The notes: generated by a model from the letters alone, not told the origin. 64,000 bases of DNA from Streptococcus suis (GCF_017601095.1 NZ_JAGFUX010000003.1:62001-126000), one strand, 5' to 3'. Positions 1 to 9,860 are shown, numbered from the stretch's first letter. Made by a program: numbers and translations.

Positions 1-226
1 CTAAAATAACCATCTTATCATCTTGAATATCGCAAATAAGCCTATAATCACCGATACGATAACGCCACTCGTTAGCATGGTCTCCTGTTAAACCTTTACC
101 ATTGGCGCGTGGGGTGTCCGTCCCCTCTAAGTGCTTATCAATCCAAGCAAATAACAATCGCTGTATCTGCTTATCTAACTTCTTAATCTGCTTTTGAGCC
201 TTTTTAGAATACTCTATACGATACAT
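1..226 (-). CDS. RelE/ParE-type toxin of a type II toxin-antitoxin pair (3' end outside window)
   Basis: The visible 75 residues begin MYRIEYSKKAQKQIKKLDKQ and include NEWRYRIGDYRLIC, the basic N-terminal helix and central strand typical of RelE/StbE-type mRNA interferases. These toxins are small ribosome-dependent or free RNases that stop translation when released from the antitoxin. The reading frame is still open at base 1, so the C-terminus, where catalytic residues usually lie, is not visible. The start ATG (226-224) lies one base after the stop of the upstream antitoxin, so the two genes are almost certainly translationally coupled. The family call is fairly sure; the exact RelE or ParE subtype is not. 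Confidence 0.85.
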   Translation of the reverse strand, partial: MYRIEYSKKAQKQIKKLDKQIQRLLFAWIDKHLEGTDTPRANGKGLTGDHANEWRYRIGDYRLICDIQDDKMVIL

Positions 227-227
227 A

Positions 228-449
228 TTACAAGCCTAGCTCTTTCTTAAAATCAGCATGGCTAATTGTCTCTGGGTCTGCTTTGTATTCAGCATAGGCT
301 TGTTTATAGATTTTCAAATCATACTCATCTTCAATATCACGCTCTAGGGCTTTCTTGAAAAGACTTGAAAGGCTTTGCCCTGTTAATTGAGCATAGCTTT
401 TAAAAAATGTTTCTTCTTCTTGATTTAATCTGATAGTTACTGTACTCAT
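228..449 (-). CDS. RelB/DUF6290-type antitoxin
   Basis: A 73-aa acidic protein starting MSTVTIRLNQEEETFFKSYA. The N-terminal strand followed by two helices is a ribbon-helix-helix DNA-binding fold, and the acidic C-terminal half (KADPETISHADFKKELGL) would wrap the toxin. The ATG at 449 is chosen because a purine-rich ribosome site (CGAGG) lies just upstream and homologous antitoxins begin MSTVTIRLN. A longer frame opens with TTG at 584 but crosses a terminator. It is the first gene of the pair. A 17-bp perfect palindrome in its promoter is the probable binding site for autoregulation. Confidence 0.88.
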   Translation of the reverse strand: MSTVTIRLNQEEETFFKSYAQLTGQSLSSLFKKALERDIEDEYDLKIYKQAYAEYKADPETISHADFKKELGL

Positions 450-469
450 GGTATTTACCTCGTTTCTTT

Positions 470-505
470 GTGTTACATTGTAACACATTTTGGGGTGTTT
501 GTCAA
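470..505 (-). promoter_or_regulatory. Promoter and palindromic operator of the toxin-antitoxin operon
   Basis: On the minus strand a -35 box TTGACA (505-500) and a -10 box TACAAT (482-477) are separated by exactly 17 bases. The -10 box sits inside a perfect palindrome, GTGTTAC-ATT-GTAACAC (470-486). A ribbon-helix-helix antitoxin binding here would block RNA polymerase directly. The sequence match is plain; the identity of the binding protein is inferred from position. Confidence 0.8.
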
Positions 506-510
506 TTCTA

Positions 511-543
511 AAAATAATAAAAGCACCTAGTTTCCTAGATGCT
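511..543 (-). terminator. Rho-independent terminator of the tRNA-like small RNA
   Basis: The minus strand reads a 9-bp stem AGCATCTAG / CTAGGTGCT closed by a GAAA tetraloop, followed by TTTTATTATTTT. It lies one base after the 3' end of the cloverleaf-like fold and just before the -35 box of the toxin-antitoxin promoter, so it also insulates the two transcripts. Confidence 0.85.
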
Positions 544-616
544 AGCACAATGACACGGATTCGCACCGTGGCTACCTCTATCAAGGTGTACTCCTTCTAT
601 ACTATCCCCTGTGCTT
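515..616 (-). ncRNA. Small RNA with a tRNA-like cloverleaf, function unknown
   Basis: The transcript would be about 100 nt. Numbering from G at 614, four helices can be drawn: an end-closing stem of positions 1-9 with 62-70 (one G-A mismatch), a D-like arm 13-16/24-27, a middle arm 28-31/38-41 with a six-base loop UGAUAG, and a perfect 5-bp T-like arm CACGG/CCGUG with loop UGCGAAU. The T-like loop departs from the tRNA consensus UUCRANU only at its second base. It is not an ordinary tRNA: the closing stem is too long, the middle loop has six bases and no CCA follows. The D-like loop contains AGAAGGAG, which resembles a ribosome binding site. I do not recognise the RNA family. Confidence 0.6.
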
Positions 617-622
617 TAGAAT

Positions 623-651
623 ATTATATCACACAATCCGCTAGATATCAA
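623..651 (-). promoter_or_regulatory. Sigma-A promoter of the tRNA-like small RNA
   Basis: The minus strand has TTGATA (651-646), a 17-base spacer and a perfect TATAAT (628-623). Transcription would begin about base 616, two bases before the first base of the closing stem. The precise fit of promoter, fold and terminator is the main reason for believing the RNA is real. Confidence 0.8.
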
Positions 652-689
652 CAATATCAGGGTATACCCACATATTTTTCATAGGTGCA

Positions 690-963
690 AAGCTATAATA
701 CAAATCCGATTTTTGGTAAACTACCTCAGTACGCAGCGTTCATTTTCCTCTTAAAGTCGCTCCAACTCCGTCGTCTCTTCCAAAGTCTTCTTTTATTTAC
801 ACCCTATTTTTACTGGCCATTCTATTTTCAAGAATAGTATACCCGTTTTCCTTGTATTGAGCTATCCAGTTTGGAAGCGTTCCTTGATTCGTAAGAGCGT
901 ATGATTAAGAGAGTGACCATCAATTAGAACTTCATCAATTACTTCCAACTTTAATTCTGGTGG
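690..963 (-). pseudogene. Decayed IS3-family OrfA (transposase helix-turn-helix) fragment
   Basis: Across shifted minus-strand frames one can read pieces such as PELKLEVIDEVLIDGHSL, then KTLEETTELERL, EENE and RTEVVYQK. These match the N-terminal helix-turn-helix and leucine-zipper parts of IS150-like OrfA proteins. Stops and frameshifts interrupt every frame, and no OrfB or terminal inverted repeat is visible. It is a dead remnant sitting between the small RNA and eno. Confidence 0.65.
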
Positions 964-1174
964 ATGTGTACTTCCCGCTCTGGATAATATTTATTCTGTA
1001 TCTATCTGTAAAAGTAGATAAATGCCTTGATTACCCCCTTTGACCTTGTTCATAGATTTTTACTTTGTTTTATTAGTTCAATTTTATAAAAATAGCACCC
1101 AAAGTTTAATTTTTTTTGTCTAACTTTTGATGTGCGGATTAACCTTGAGAGTATTAATTCACATCGCTAAACAA
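964..1174. other. Intergenic AT-rich stretch with no gene seen
   Basis: No open frame with a ribosome site, no recognisable RNA and no further transposase motif is visible between the IS fragment and the repeat pair downstream of eno. It may be remnant of the same insertion. Confidence 0.5.
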
Positions 1175-1287
1175 ACTCTGAGATAAACTAGTACACTGTA
1201 CATAGAAAAACAAGTCCGAAAATCTTCGGACTTGTTTTTACTATAACCCTCGTTATTCTAACTCGGGGATAAATTAGTACACTGTAC
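1175..1287. repeat. 27-bp direct repeat flanking the eno terminator
   Basis: Bases 1175-1201 and 1261-1287 are identical at 24 of 27 positions, and both end in AGTACACTGTAC. The right copy continues into a longer palindrome, AAATTAGTAC-ACT-GTACTAATTT, that overlaps the eno stop codon. The repeats bracket the terminator hairpin. They may be a small duplication or traces of a mobile-element end. Confidence 0.7.
1204..1241 (-). terminator. Terminator downstream of eno
   Basis: A long stem, AACAAGTCCGAA paired with TTCGGACTTGTT around a four-base loop, has A/T runs on both sides, so it can act in both directions. It lies about 50 bases past the eno stop. Confidence 0.85.
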
Positions 1288-1291
1288 TAAT

Positions 1292-2683
<1,392 letters not shown>

Positions 2684-2699
2684 TTACAGAAACCAATGA

Positions 2700-2713
2700 T
2701 GTAAACGCTTGCC
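2700..2713. promoter_or_regulatory. Probable cre site for CcpA
   Basis: TGTAAACGCTTGCC fits the catabolite-response consensus TGWAARCGYTWNCW at 13 of 14 positions. It lies in the short region between divergent eno and the yueI-like gene and overlaps the putative -35 box (TTGCCT) of the latter, so CcpA could repress that gene, affect eno, or both. Glycolytic genes are common CcpA targets. Confidence 0.6.
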
Positions 2714-2748
2714 TTTTCAGCAGTCCCTTTTTATGCTATACTAAGGAC

Positions 2749-3198
2749 ATGATTGATATTCAAAAAACAATTTTACAAAAAGCAAGTGGCGAAACACGCC
2801 TTGATCCAGACCAACAACGCATCTACATGGGCACCTTTAGAGAACGAGTCGTCCTCATCTTGACCTTTGACCAAGTGCAGTCACAAACTTTTCAAGATAA
2901 GCTACCAATCCTGTGCAGAGATCTAAGTGTCCGCTTCCAGCCTCTCACCTTGAAGCTGTCTCCAAGCCTGTCAGACAGATTGCAAATTGCCATTATTAAG
3001 ACAGCGCAATCTCTGGGACTAACTACTTCTATCATCGATGAAAAAGTGGGGCATTCTCCTTATGCCCTAGTCTTTCATACAGATCATGCAGTCGATCAAG
3101 AAGATATTAGCCTAGAAGCTATCTTCCCAAATCTTGTCACACAAGAAGAGAAAAAGGAAGAGCAAAAAACCTCTTTCTGGAAAAAATTATTTGGTTAG
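2749..3198 (+). CDS. YueI-like DUF1694 family protein
   Basis: 149 residues starting MIDIQKTILQKASGETRLDPD. The early TRLDPDQQRIYMGTFRERV block and compact alpha/beta body resemble the YueI/DUF1694 family of small cytoplasmic proteins, whose function is not established. The ATG at 2749 is preferred over an upstream start at 2593 because the upstream part overlaps the eno leader and the promoter. The ribosome site (AAGGA) is very close to the ATG. The C-terminus is lysine- and glutamate-rich. It is divergent from eno and shares a possible CcpA site. Confidence 0.75.
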   Translation: MIDIQKTILQKASGETRLDPDQQRIYMGTFRERVVLILTFDQVQSQTFQDKLPILCRDLSVRFQPLTLKLSPSLSDRLQIAIIKTAQSLGLTTSIIDEKVGHSPYALVFHTDHAVDQEDISLEAIFPNLVTQEEKKEEQKTSFWKKLFG

Positions 3199-3207
3199 TC
3201 TTTATTA

Positions 3208-3435
3208 TCAATAAAGTAGGACACATACTAAAACGAGAATAATACCGGTTAGACTAAGAATTCCTAGCAATCTGCCTCTTTCATTTTTTTCATTGAAAAA
3301 GAACATTACTCCATTTGCCTTTATTATGTTCATTTTTGTTTCTTTTTCATTTATGAGCAGCTTCATAAGAGATATTAGCGTTAGAGTACCAATAAAAATG
3401 AATACAATAATTGCCTCATATGTCACAAATTCCAT
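3208..3435 (-). CDS. Small two-helix membrane protein, unknown function
   Basis: 75 residues with two hydrophobic segments (about 8-26 and 57-74) separated by a lysine-rich loop (NEKETKMNIIKANG). It is translated: a perfect AGGAGG lies eight bases before the ATG and is buried in the last codons of the upstream glycerate kinase gene, and the two frames overlap by 13 bases. The charge pattern suggests the loop faces the cytoplasm. I do not recognise a family. Its coupling to glycerate kinase suggests co-expression only. Confidence 0.6.
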   Translation of the reverse strand: MEFVTYEAIIVFIFIGTLTLISLMKLLINEKETKMNIIKANGVMFFFNEKNERGRLLGILSLTGIILVLVCVLLY

Positions 3436-4553
3436 GTTTGTTGACCTCCTAACTGAAGAATTCTTGCCACCTGTTCTGCTGTGCGGATCAGGTTTTTTTC
3501 TCCCTTTTTAAGCGTATTTTCTAAGTCATCAACTTCAGCAATAATGGGAAATGCGGCGCAGATATTTTCAAAAGGAAAATCGGGAAGATTATCCTTTAAG
3601 CTACCACAAATGGCAATAATTGGAATGCCTATTGGGGTACGTCGTGCCACTCCGATAGGTGTTTTTCCAGACAAACTCTGAGCATCCATACGACCTTCTC
3701 CCACAATAACTAGGTCCGCTTGAGCAACACGTTGATCGAAGTCCAGCTGATCCAAGACAAAATCAATCCCTGTTTGGATATGGGCTCCTGCAAATTGCAC
3801 CAAGCCTGCCGCCATACCGCCCCCTGCACCTGCTCCTGGAAGCTCTAAAATGGCCGGGTTGATCATCTTGTAAAAGGACTGCATGGACTGATCAACCCGT
3901 GGAAACTGCGAGGCAGGAAGTCCCTTTTGCCCTGCAAATGTATAGGTTGCACCTTCAGGTCCACAAAGCACATTGGTCACATCTGTAATGAGATCTATCT
4001 GAAGGTTTGAAAGATCAATCCGCAAATTAGCTAGAGAGAGACGAGTAATCTTGTCAAGATTGGCACCAATTGCAGGCAATTCCTGATCATCCGCATCAAA
4101 AAATTGGACACCTAATCCTGCTGCCATGCCAATCCCTCCATCATGACTAGCAGAACCTCCAATTCCGATATAGATATGTCGTACACCTGCTTGTACCAGA
4201 TGGACCAGAAGTTCGCCAACCCCTTTTGTCGATAGTTCTAGGGGATTGCGTTTGGATAATGGAATAGAAGCCAATCCCACAATGGCGGCCATTTCAAATA
4301 CAGCCATCCCCTCTCCCATAGCATAGGGAACTTCTATCGTTTCCCCAAAGGGGCCAGTTACAACCGATTGTTCCACTTTCAGAGATAGAGCATAGGCGAG
4401 ACTTGCAACAGTCCCTTCTCCCCCATCACCCAAGGGGAGCAAATCATAGCTTGCCAAGGGATAAACCTTTGAAAAACCCTTTCGGACCGCCTCTGCTACT
4501 TCAAGTGATGAAAGAGATTCCTTAAAAGAGTCTGGTGCTATCAAGATACGCAT
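3423..4553 (-). CDS. Glycerate kinase (GarK/GlxK family)
   Basis: 376 residues. The N-terminal MRILIAPDSFKESLSS, the glycine-rich LPLGDGGEGT, GIGGSASHDGGIGMA and the block DVTNVLCGPEGATYTFAGQKG are characteristic of the type-1 glycerate kinase family, which phosphorylates glycerate with ATP and feeds glycolysis. The ATG at 4553 is chosen because GGAGG lies seven bases upstream; a TTG two codons earlier is possible but worse placed. It is the first gene of a two-gene unit with the small membrane protein. Confidence 0.93.
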   Translation of the reverse strand: MRILIAPDSFKESLSSLEVAEAVRKGFSKVYPLASYDLLPLGDGGEGTVASLAYALSLKVEQSVVTGPFGETIEVPYAMGEGMAVFEMAAIVGLASIPLSKRNPLELSTKGVGELLVHLVQAGVRHIYIGIGGSASHDGGIGMAAGLGVQFFDADDQELPAIGANLDKITRLSLANLRIDLSNLQIDLITDVTNVLCGPEGATYTFAGQKGLPASQFPRVDQSMQSFYKMINPAILELPGAGAGGGMAAGLVQFAGAHIQTGIDFVLDQLDFDQRVAQADLVIVGEGRMDAQSLSGKTPIGVARRTPIGIPIIAICGSLKDNLPDFPFENICAAFPIIAEVDDLENTLKKGEKNLIRTAEQVARILQLGGQQTWNL

Positions 4554-4661
4554 AGTCAATCCTCCTTTTTAGATATAGTATAACAGTCCATTATCCTCCT
4601 TTCAAGTTACTCCTGTCTCCAGGCCTCTTTCTATGCTATACTAGTATCCAAGGAGGTGCCT

Positions 4662-5309
4662 ATGTATCACACAATTTTATTTGACCTAGATGGAACCTTG
4701 ACTGATTCTGGACTGGGTATCATCAACTCAGTCGCATATGCGCTTGAAAGTATGAAAATTGATGAATCAGACCCAGAGAATTTAAGTCGTTTCATTGGTC
4801 CACCCCTCTATGAATCCTTTTCCCGTTTCTATCAACTCAATCCAGCAGATACCCAGGCAGCTGTTGATGCCTTTCGGATCTATTTTAAAAAAAGAGGCAT
4901 GTTCGAAAACCAACTCTACGACGGTGTTATTCCTCTGTTAGAGGCTCTGACGGAAGCAGGAAAAACCTTAGTCATTTCCACCTCTAAACCAGAAATCTTT
5001 GCCAAGCAAATTCTAGAATATTTTGGTATTGCTCCTTACTTTTATGTCATTGCCGGAGCTAGTTTAGATAGCAGCCGTATCAGTAAAACAGATGTCATCG
5101 CCTATGCCTTAGCGCAACTGGACTACAATCCGCAAACAACCATTATGGTCGGAGATCGTGAACATGACATCTTCGGCGCCAAAGCCAACCAGCTAGCTTC
5201 TATCGGTGTCCTTTATGGATATGGTGACCGCGAAGAACTTGAGCTGGCTGGAGCAAATTTTATTGCCCAAACAGTAGATGACTTGCAGAAATTCTTGCTA
5301 GAATCCTAA
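4662..5309 (+). CDS. HAD-superfamily hydrolase, phosphoglycolate phosphatase-like
   Basis: 215 residues. HAD motif I is FDLDGTLTDSG near the start, motif II is VISTSKPE in the middle, and motif III/IV is the C-terminal MVGDREHDIFGAKAN. A helical cap domain lies between motifs I and II, the layout of Gph/PgmB-type phosphatases. The substrate cannot be told from sequence. The ATG follows AAGGAGG by five bases; an upstream in-frame GTG lies within that ribosome site. Divergent from glycerate kinase. Confidence 0.9.
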   Translation: MYHTILFDLDGTLTDSGLGIINSVAYALESMKIDESDPENLSRFIGPPLYESFSRFYQLNPADTQAAVDAFRIYFKKRGMFENQLYDGVIPLLEALTEAGKTLVISTSKPEIFAKQILEYFGIAPYFYVIAGASLDSSRISKTDVIAYALAQLDYNPQTTIMVGDREHDIFGAKANQLASIGVLYGYGDREELELAGANFIAQTVDDLQKFLLES

Positions 5310-5310
5310 C

Positions 5311-5339
5311 AAAAAAAGTCAGCATATTGCTGACTTCCG
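5311..5339. terminator. Bidirectional terminator between convergent HAD gene and serB
   Basis: AGTCAGCA-TAT-TGCTGACT stem, with an A run on the left. It sits between the stop codons of two converging genes. Confidence 0.75.
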
Positions 5340-5341
5340 TA

Positions 5342-5977
5342 TTATTTTCTATCCAAAATCTCTATTAATTTATAGAGATTTTTTTCATTGATTCGGTAAG
5401 GTGCCTGTTCCTGTACAATCGGTTTGGCACAAAAAGCAACGCCGATTCCTGCTCGCTGAATCATCGGTAGGTCATTGGCTCCATCCCCCATAGCAATTGT
5501 CTGAGATAGTTCCAAACCATTTTCAACTGCCCAAGCTTCTAAACAGGCTTTTTTGGTTTCTTTTGTGACAATTTCCCCCAAAACTTGGCCTGTCAAAAGA
5601 CCATCTACAACTTCCAAACGATTGGCACGAACGTAGTCTAACTCCAACTGTGCAGCCAATCGATCAACTGTCTCATGAAAACCACCTGAAACAACGGCAA
5701 CCTTATAGCCACGATTTTTTAATTCTGCAACCAAGTCTGCAGCTCCTGGTGTAAAATGAATTTTTTCCATGATACGGTCAAACACTGTGACAGGTAAGCC
5801 CTTCAAAAGGGCTACTCGTTCACGCAAGGCTTCTTCAAAGTCCAATTCCCCGCGCATGGCACGTTCTGTAATAGCAGCGACTTCTTCACCCACGCCAGCT
5901 TCTTCACCTAAAAGATCGATACCTTCTTCCAAAATTAAGGTCGAATCAACATCCATGACCAACAAACCTTTTGTCAT
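5342..5977 (-). CDS. serB: Phosphoserine phosphatase
   Basis: 211 residues, the short SerB form. The nucleophile motif MDVDSTLILEEG, the threonine/serine motif VAVVSGGFHETVD and the metal motif AMGDGANDLPMIQRAGIG are all intact. The enzyme makes serine from phosphoserine, the last step of that pathway. The frame is open further upstream, but MTKGLLVMD at 5977 is the true start, preceded by AAAGGATG. It lies downstream of ezrA, with a hairpin between them. Confidence 0.95.
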   Translation of the reverse strand: MTKGLLVMDVDSTLILEEGIDLLGEEAGVGEEVAAITERAMRGELDFEEALRERVALLKGLPVTVFDRIMEKIHFTPGAADLVAELKNRGYKVAVVSGGFHETVDRLAAQLELDYVRANRLEVVDGLLTGQVLGEIVTKETKKACLEAWAVENGLELSQTIAMGDGANDLPMIQRAGIGVAFCAKPIVQEQAPYRINEKNLYKLIEILDRK

Positions 5978-6001
5978 TTTTTCATCCTTTCTAATATAAA
6001 A

Positions 6002-6024
6002 ATAAAAAGCCAAATGGCTTTTTA
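6002..6024 (-). terminator. Terminator after ezrA
   Basis: AAAAAGCC-AAAT-GGCTTTTT immediately follows the ezrA stop. Its minus-strand T run continues as TTTTTATTTTT. Some readthrough into serB is likely, as no strong separate serB promoter is visible. Confidence 0.7.
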
Positions 6025-6025
6025 T

Positions 6026-7750
6026 TTAGTAACGAATCGTTTCTCTTGTTTTTTCATAAGAGCGAACAAAACGTTCTGTTACACCAGGTTCAACGGTCTC
6101 CAAGGCAAAGGAAATTTCTTCAAAGGATGCTTGATAATCAAACTCTTTTTCAAAAATTGCAAGAGAGCGTGTGAAGGACTTTTGAATCCCTTCGTCAAAT
6201 GAACGGTAACGGTTTGAATACTGTAAGAGTTGCTCTGTCAGAGTCGCGTTTTGAACAATCTGATAAGCAGTTTCTTCCAATTCGTTTATATCATAAGTTG
6301 CACTTTCTAGCAAACGATTAACTACTTCAATATTGATTCGCTTGTAATCCAATTCTCCAATCAAGGCTTCCACATGGTCACTTGCACGGAAAAAAATGGT
6401 TAGGAATGAATCCGGAATACCTGGAAGATTTCGTTTTTCCATGTAACGTTTCAAAGTGTGCAATTTATTGATATAAAGATTTGCTTTCTTACGAGCGTTT
6501 TGTTCAGAAGTTTCTTGAAGTTTCAAGTATTCAGCCAAAGCCAACTGCTCTTCTTCGATTTCCTTCAAGGACTGTTCTGCATTTTCCAAACGCTCTTGTA
6601 AAATCGAGTAAGCCACTTGTGGATTATCCAAGTCTTCAATCCCTTCTGAGATCAGGGCATCTAGCGAATCCAAACGCTTCAGCAATTGTTGAATACGTGT
6701 GAATTTGCTTTCTGCCAACATGTATGACTTGTTCAAACGGTCTGCTTCTTCAGCAAGGGCTTGGCTATTCAGAGTGATGTGCTCCAAGAATTTTGGCAAG
6801 GTTTTGCTGATTTTAACAGTCTCACGATGCGCTTCAATCTCACTTGTAAAGAGCTTGTATAAGTGATCGATGCGTTTTTGGATCGTCACATTCTCTGCCT
6901 CTGCCGTGTCCAAATCAAATGCCACTATCAAAGCTGTGTTTTCACGAAGAGAAACACGGATTTCTTGAAACTGACTTTCGATTGCAGACTCTGTAAAGAG
7001 GTAGTTCTCATCAACCAACTTACGGTAACCTGACTCCAAGTCTTCCAATTGATCAGGAAGAGTAGTATTGACTGTCTCAATCAAAGCTGGAATACGATCC
7101 ATAATTTGATCAAGTGCAATCATGTGATTTTCAGTCTTGTCAAGAATTTCCGCAGCTTCAATCGGATCACCTGAAGAGTTTAACATAACGAATTCTGAAA
7201 ATTCAACTTCGATAGTTTTTAGTTGTTTTTCCAGTTCTGGCAAGGTATCACCAAAGCTGTCTGAATTCGTCCGAACTTTTTCTTGTAAGTTATCAAAAAG
7301 GTCAAGGGCATGCTTCACACGACCTGAGTTTTTCTCTTCTTGCTCCTTCAATTCAGTCAAACCTTGACGAATAGCATTAATATCTTCTTCAATCAAGTCA
7401 ATTTGACTTTCAATCGAATCAATAGCATTCTTTGCACTAATGAACCGGAAGGAGTTGTTGTACCCTTCTGCTTCAAAAATATGGTTTTCAATGTCTGCAA
7501 ATGAATTGAGGGATAAATCTACCCACTTTTGATTCCATTCACGGAAAGACACTTGACTTTGACCAATTAAATGCAAGTTTTTAACAGCCTCCACCTCGTG
7601 GTTAACTGGAAGGTTAAATAACTCTTCTTTTCTATCTTCCAATGCTGTAAGTAAGTTATCATTACGTTTTCGAATGATCAAGCAAGCCACATAGGCCAGA
7701 ATCAAGATCACAACAATCGAAACGATTAAGATGATTGTTCCTGTTGGCAT
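6026..7750 (-). CDS. ezrA: Septation ring formation regulator EzrA
   Basis: 574 residues, the normal length. A single N-terminal membrane helix (about residues 4-25, [20 protein letters not shown]) is followed by a basic stretch and some 540 residues of spectrin-like coiled coil. EzrA sits at the membrane, interacts with FtsZ and penicillin-binding proteins and keeps the division ring single and at midcell. It is the usual neighbour of gyrB in streptococci. The stretch close to the C-terminus with [15 protein letters not shown] resembles the conserved patch described for the family. Confidence 0.97.
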   Translation of the reverse strand: MPTGTIILIVSIVVILILAYVACLIIRKRNDNLLTALEDRKEELFNLPVNHEVEAVKNLHLIGQSQVSFREWNQKWVDLSLNSFADIENHIFEAEGYNNSFRFISAKNAIDSIESQIDLIEEDINAIRQGLTELKEQEEKNSGRVKHALDLFDNLQEKVRTNSDSFGDTLPELEKQLKTIEVEFSEFVMLNSSGDPIEAAEILDKTENHMIALDQIMDRIPALIETVNTTLPDQLEDLESGYRKLVDENYLFTESAIESQFQEIRVSLRENTALIVAFDLDTAEAENVTIQKRIDHLYKLFTSEIEAHRETVKISKTLPKFLEHITLNSQALAEEADRLNKSYMLAESKFTRIQQLLKRLDSLDALISEGIEDLDNPQVAYSILQERLENAEQSLKEIEEEQLALAEYLKLQETSEQNARKKANLYINKLHTLKRYMEKRNLPGIPDSFLTIFFRASDHVEALIGELDYKRINIEVVNRLLESATYDINELEETAYQIVQNATLTEQLLQYSNRYRSFDEGIQKSFTRSLAIFEKEFDYQASFEEISFALETVEPGVTERFVRSYEKTRETIRY

Positions 7751-7834
7751 GTAAATCTCCTTAGATATATAATTTACTAGAAAATCACTTCATTATAGCA
7801 CATTTTTCTAGCAATTGCACTAGTTTTCCAAATT

Positions 7835-9787
7835 TTATACATCAATTGTTGAATAAACAGCATTTTCTTCAATAAACTCTCGCCGTGGTTCGACTTTGTC
7901 CCCCATCAGCATGTCGAACACCTTATCCGCTTCTGCTGCATCATCAACAGAGACACGTGCCATCAGACGATTCTCTGGATTCATAGTAGTTTCCCACAAT
8001 TGGTGGTCATCCATCTCTCCCAATCCCTTGTAGCGTTGGATGGTTGGTTTAGATCGACCTGAACTATGTCTCTCTAAGGCTTCCTGGAGTTCCTGTTCCT
8101 GATTTACACCCGGTTGGATATACTCTTTGACTTCACTGCCAACTTTTACACCATAAATGGGTGGCTGAGCAATATAGACATAGCCAGCTTCGACAATCGG
8201 GCGCATATAGCGATAAAATAGGGTCAGCAAGAGGGTACGAATATGGGCACCATCAACATCGGCATCCGTCATGATGACCAATTTTTGATAGCGAGCTTTA
8301 GATACGTCAAAGTCCGCGCCAAATCCAGTTCCCATGGCTGTAAAGAGACTGCGAATCTCTTCGTTGGCCAAAATCTTATCCATACTGGCTTTTTCTACGT
8401 TCAAAATCTTACCACGAATTGGTAGAATAGCCTGGAACTCACGGTCACGGCCAGATTTTGCTGAACCACCCGCAGAATCCCCCTCCACGATAAAGAGTTC
8501 AGTCTTGGTCGCATCATTCGATGAACAGTCTGCCAATTTGCCTGGAAGGTTGGAAATTTCAAGACCAGACTTCTTACGGGTCACTTCACGTGCTCGCTTA
8601 GCTGCAATCCGTGCCTTACTTGCCAGAATACCCTTCTCAACGATACGGCGTGCAATCTGTGGATGTTCTAAGAGAAACTCCGTAAAGGCATCTGAAAACA
8701 GACGGTTGGTGATTTTGACAACTTCACTATTCCCCAACTTAGTCTTGGTTTGCCCCTCGAATTGAGGACCGGGGTGCTTGACTGAGATAACTGCCGTCAA
8801 GCCTTCACGAACATCCTCACCCGTCAGATTATCCTCATTTTCCTTGAGAATTTTATTCTTTTTGGCATAGTCATTGATGACTCGAGTCAAAGCAGTGCGG
8901 AAACCTTGCTCGTGAGTTCCCCCTTCGTGGGTATGGATATTATTGGCAAAGCTGACCACATTTTCATGGTAACTGGTCGTATACTGCATGGCCACTTCCA
9001 CCGTAATATCATCCATCTCACCATCCGTATAAATCGGCGTATCAAAGATGACGTCTTTATTTTCATTAAGGTACTCAACATAAGAAGCGATCCCACCTTC
9101 ATAGTGGTAGTCCTTGGTTTGCTCCAATCCTTCTCGCTTGTCCGTAAGTGAAAGATTTAGACCACGATTTAAGAACGCAAGCTCCTGAATCCGCTTGTTT
9201 AATTTTGCAAAATCAAACTCGGTAGTCTCTGTAAAAATCTCAGGATCTGGTGTAAAGTGAACCGTTGTACCTGTTCGATCCGTCTCACCAACCACCGCTA
9301 AATCTGCAACTACTTCACCGCGTTTGTATTCTTGGAAATAAACCTGTCCATTTTTATAGACATGGACATCCAGTTGCGTTGAAAGAGCATTTACGACGGA
9401 TGACCCAACGCCATGCAGACCACCAGAGACCTTGTAGCCGCCTCCGCCAAATTTTCCTCCAGCATGGAGTACTGTAAAGACCGTTTCAACAGCGGGTCGA
9501 CCTGTTTTTTCTTGAATATCGACAGGAATTCCACGACCGTTGTCCACAACTGTGATGGAATTATCTGGTTCGATAAAAACCTCAATCTTGCTGGCAAATC
9601 CCGCTAAGGCTTCGTCGATAGAGTTGTCCACAATCTCCCAAACCAAGTGATGCAATCCTTCTTTCGAGGTTGATCCGATATACATCCCTGGTCGTAGACG
9701 AACAGCTTCTAACCCTTCTAAAACCTGAATCTGACTGGCATCATATTCCTGGGCTTTTTCTTGTAAATCTTTGATTTCTTCTGACAT
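7835..9787 (-). CDS. gyrB: DNA gyrase subunit B
   Basis: 650 residues. It carries the ATPase domain with [23 protein letters not shown] and [14 protein letters not shown]; the transducer domain; the TOPRIM metal site [14 protein letters not shown] with [13 protein letters not shown]; and the C-terminal [21 protein letters not shown]. It forms the A2B2 gyrase that introduces negative supercoils and is the target of aminocoumarins. It lies upstream of ezrA with a short gap, so the two may be cotranscribed. Confidence 0.99.
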   Translation of the reverse strand: MSEEIKDLQEKAQEYDASQIQVLEGLEAVRLRPGMYIGSTSKEGLHHLVWEIVDNSIDEALAGFASKIEVFIEPDNSITVVDNGRGIPVDIQEKTGRPAVETVFTVLHAGGKFGGGGYKVSGGLHGVGSSVVNALSTQLDVHVYKNGQVYFQEYKRGEVVADLAVVGETDRTGTTVHFTPDPEIFTETTEFDFAKLNKRIQELAFLNRGLNLSLTDKREGLEQTKDYHYEGGIASYVEYLNENKDVIFDTPIYTDGEMDDITVEVAMQYTTSYHENVVSFANNIHTHEGGTHEQGFRTALTRVINDYAKKNKILKENEDNLTGEDVREGLTAVISVKHPGPQFEGQTKTKLGNSEVVKITNRLFSDAFTEFLLEHPQIARRIVEKGILASKARIAAKRAREVTRKKSGLEISNLPGKLADCSSNDATKTELFIVEGDSAGGSAKSGRDREFQAILPIRGKILNVEKASMDKILANEEIRSLFTAMGTGFGADFDVSKARYQKLVIMTDADVDGAHIRTLLLTLFYRYMRPIVEAGYVYIAQPPIYGVKVGSEVKEYIQPGVNQEQELQEALERHSSGRSKPTIQRYKGLGEMDDHQLWETTMNPENRLMARVSVDDAAEADKVFDMLMGDKVEPRREFIEENAVYSTIDV

Positions 9788-9860
9788 ATTTCTTCCTTTT
9801 TTCTAAAAAAGCTAGACTAACTAGTACCCTTCATTATACCATATTTCCCTCTTTTTTCCT

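Noticed and set aside
228..584. Longer antitoxin starting TTG at 584
   Set aside because: The extension crosses a strong terminator and the operon promoter; the ATG at 449 fits homologues and has a ribosome site.
545..614. Ordinary tRNA gene on the minus strand
   Set aside because: The acceptor is not 7 bp, the anticodon-like loop has six bases, and no CCA or discriminator pattern fits; kept as tRNA-like RNA instead.
490..684. Plus-strand 64-residue frame over the small RNA
   Set aside because: No ribosome site and it is antisense to the promoter, RNA and terminator.
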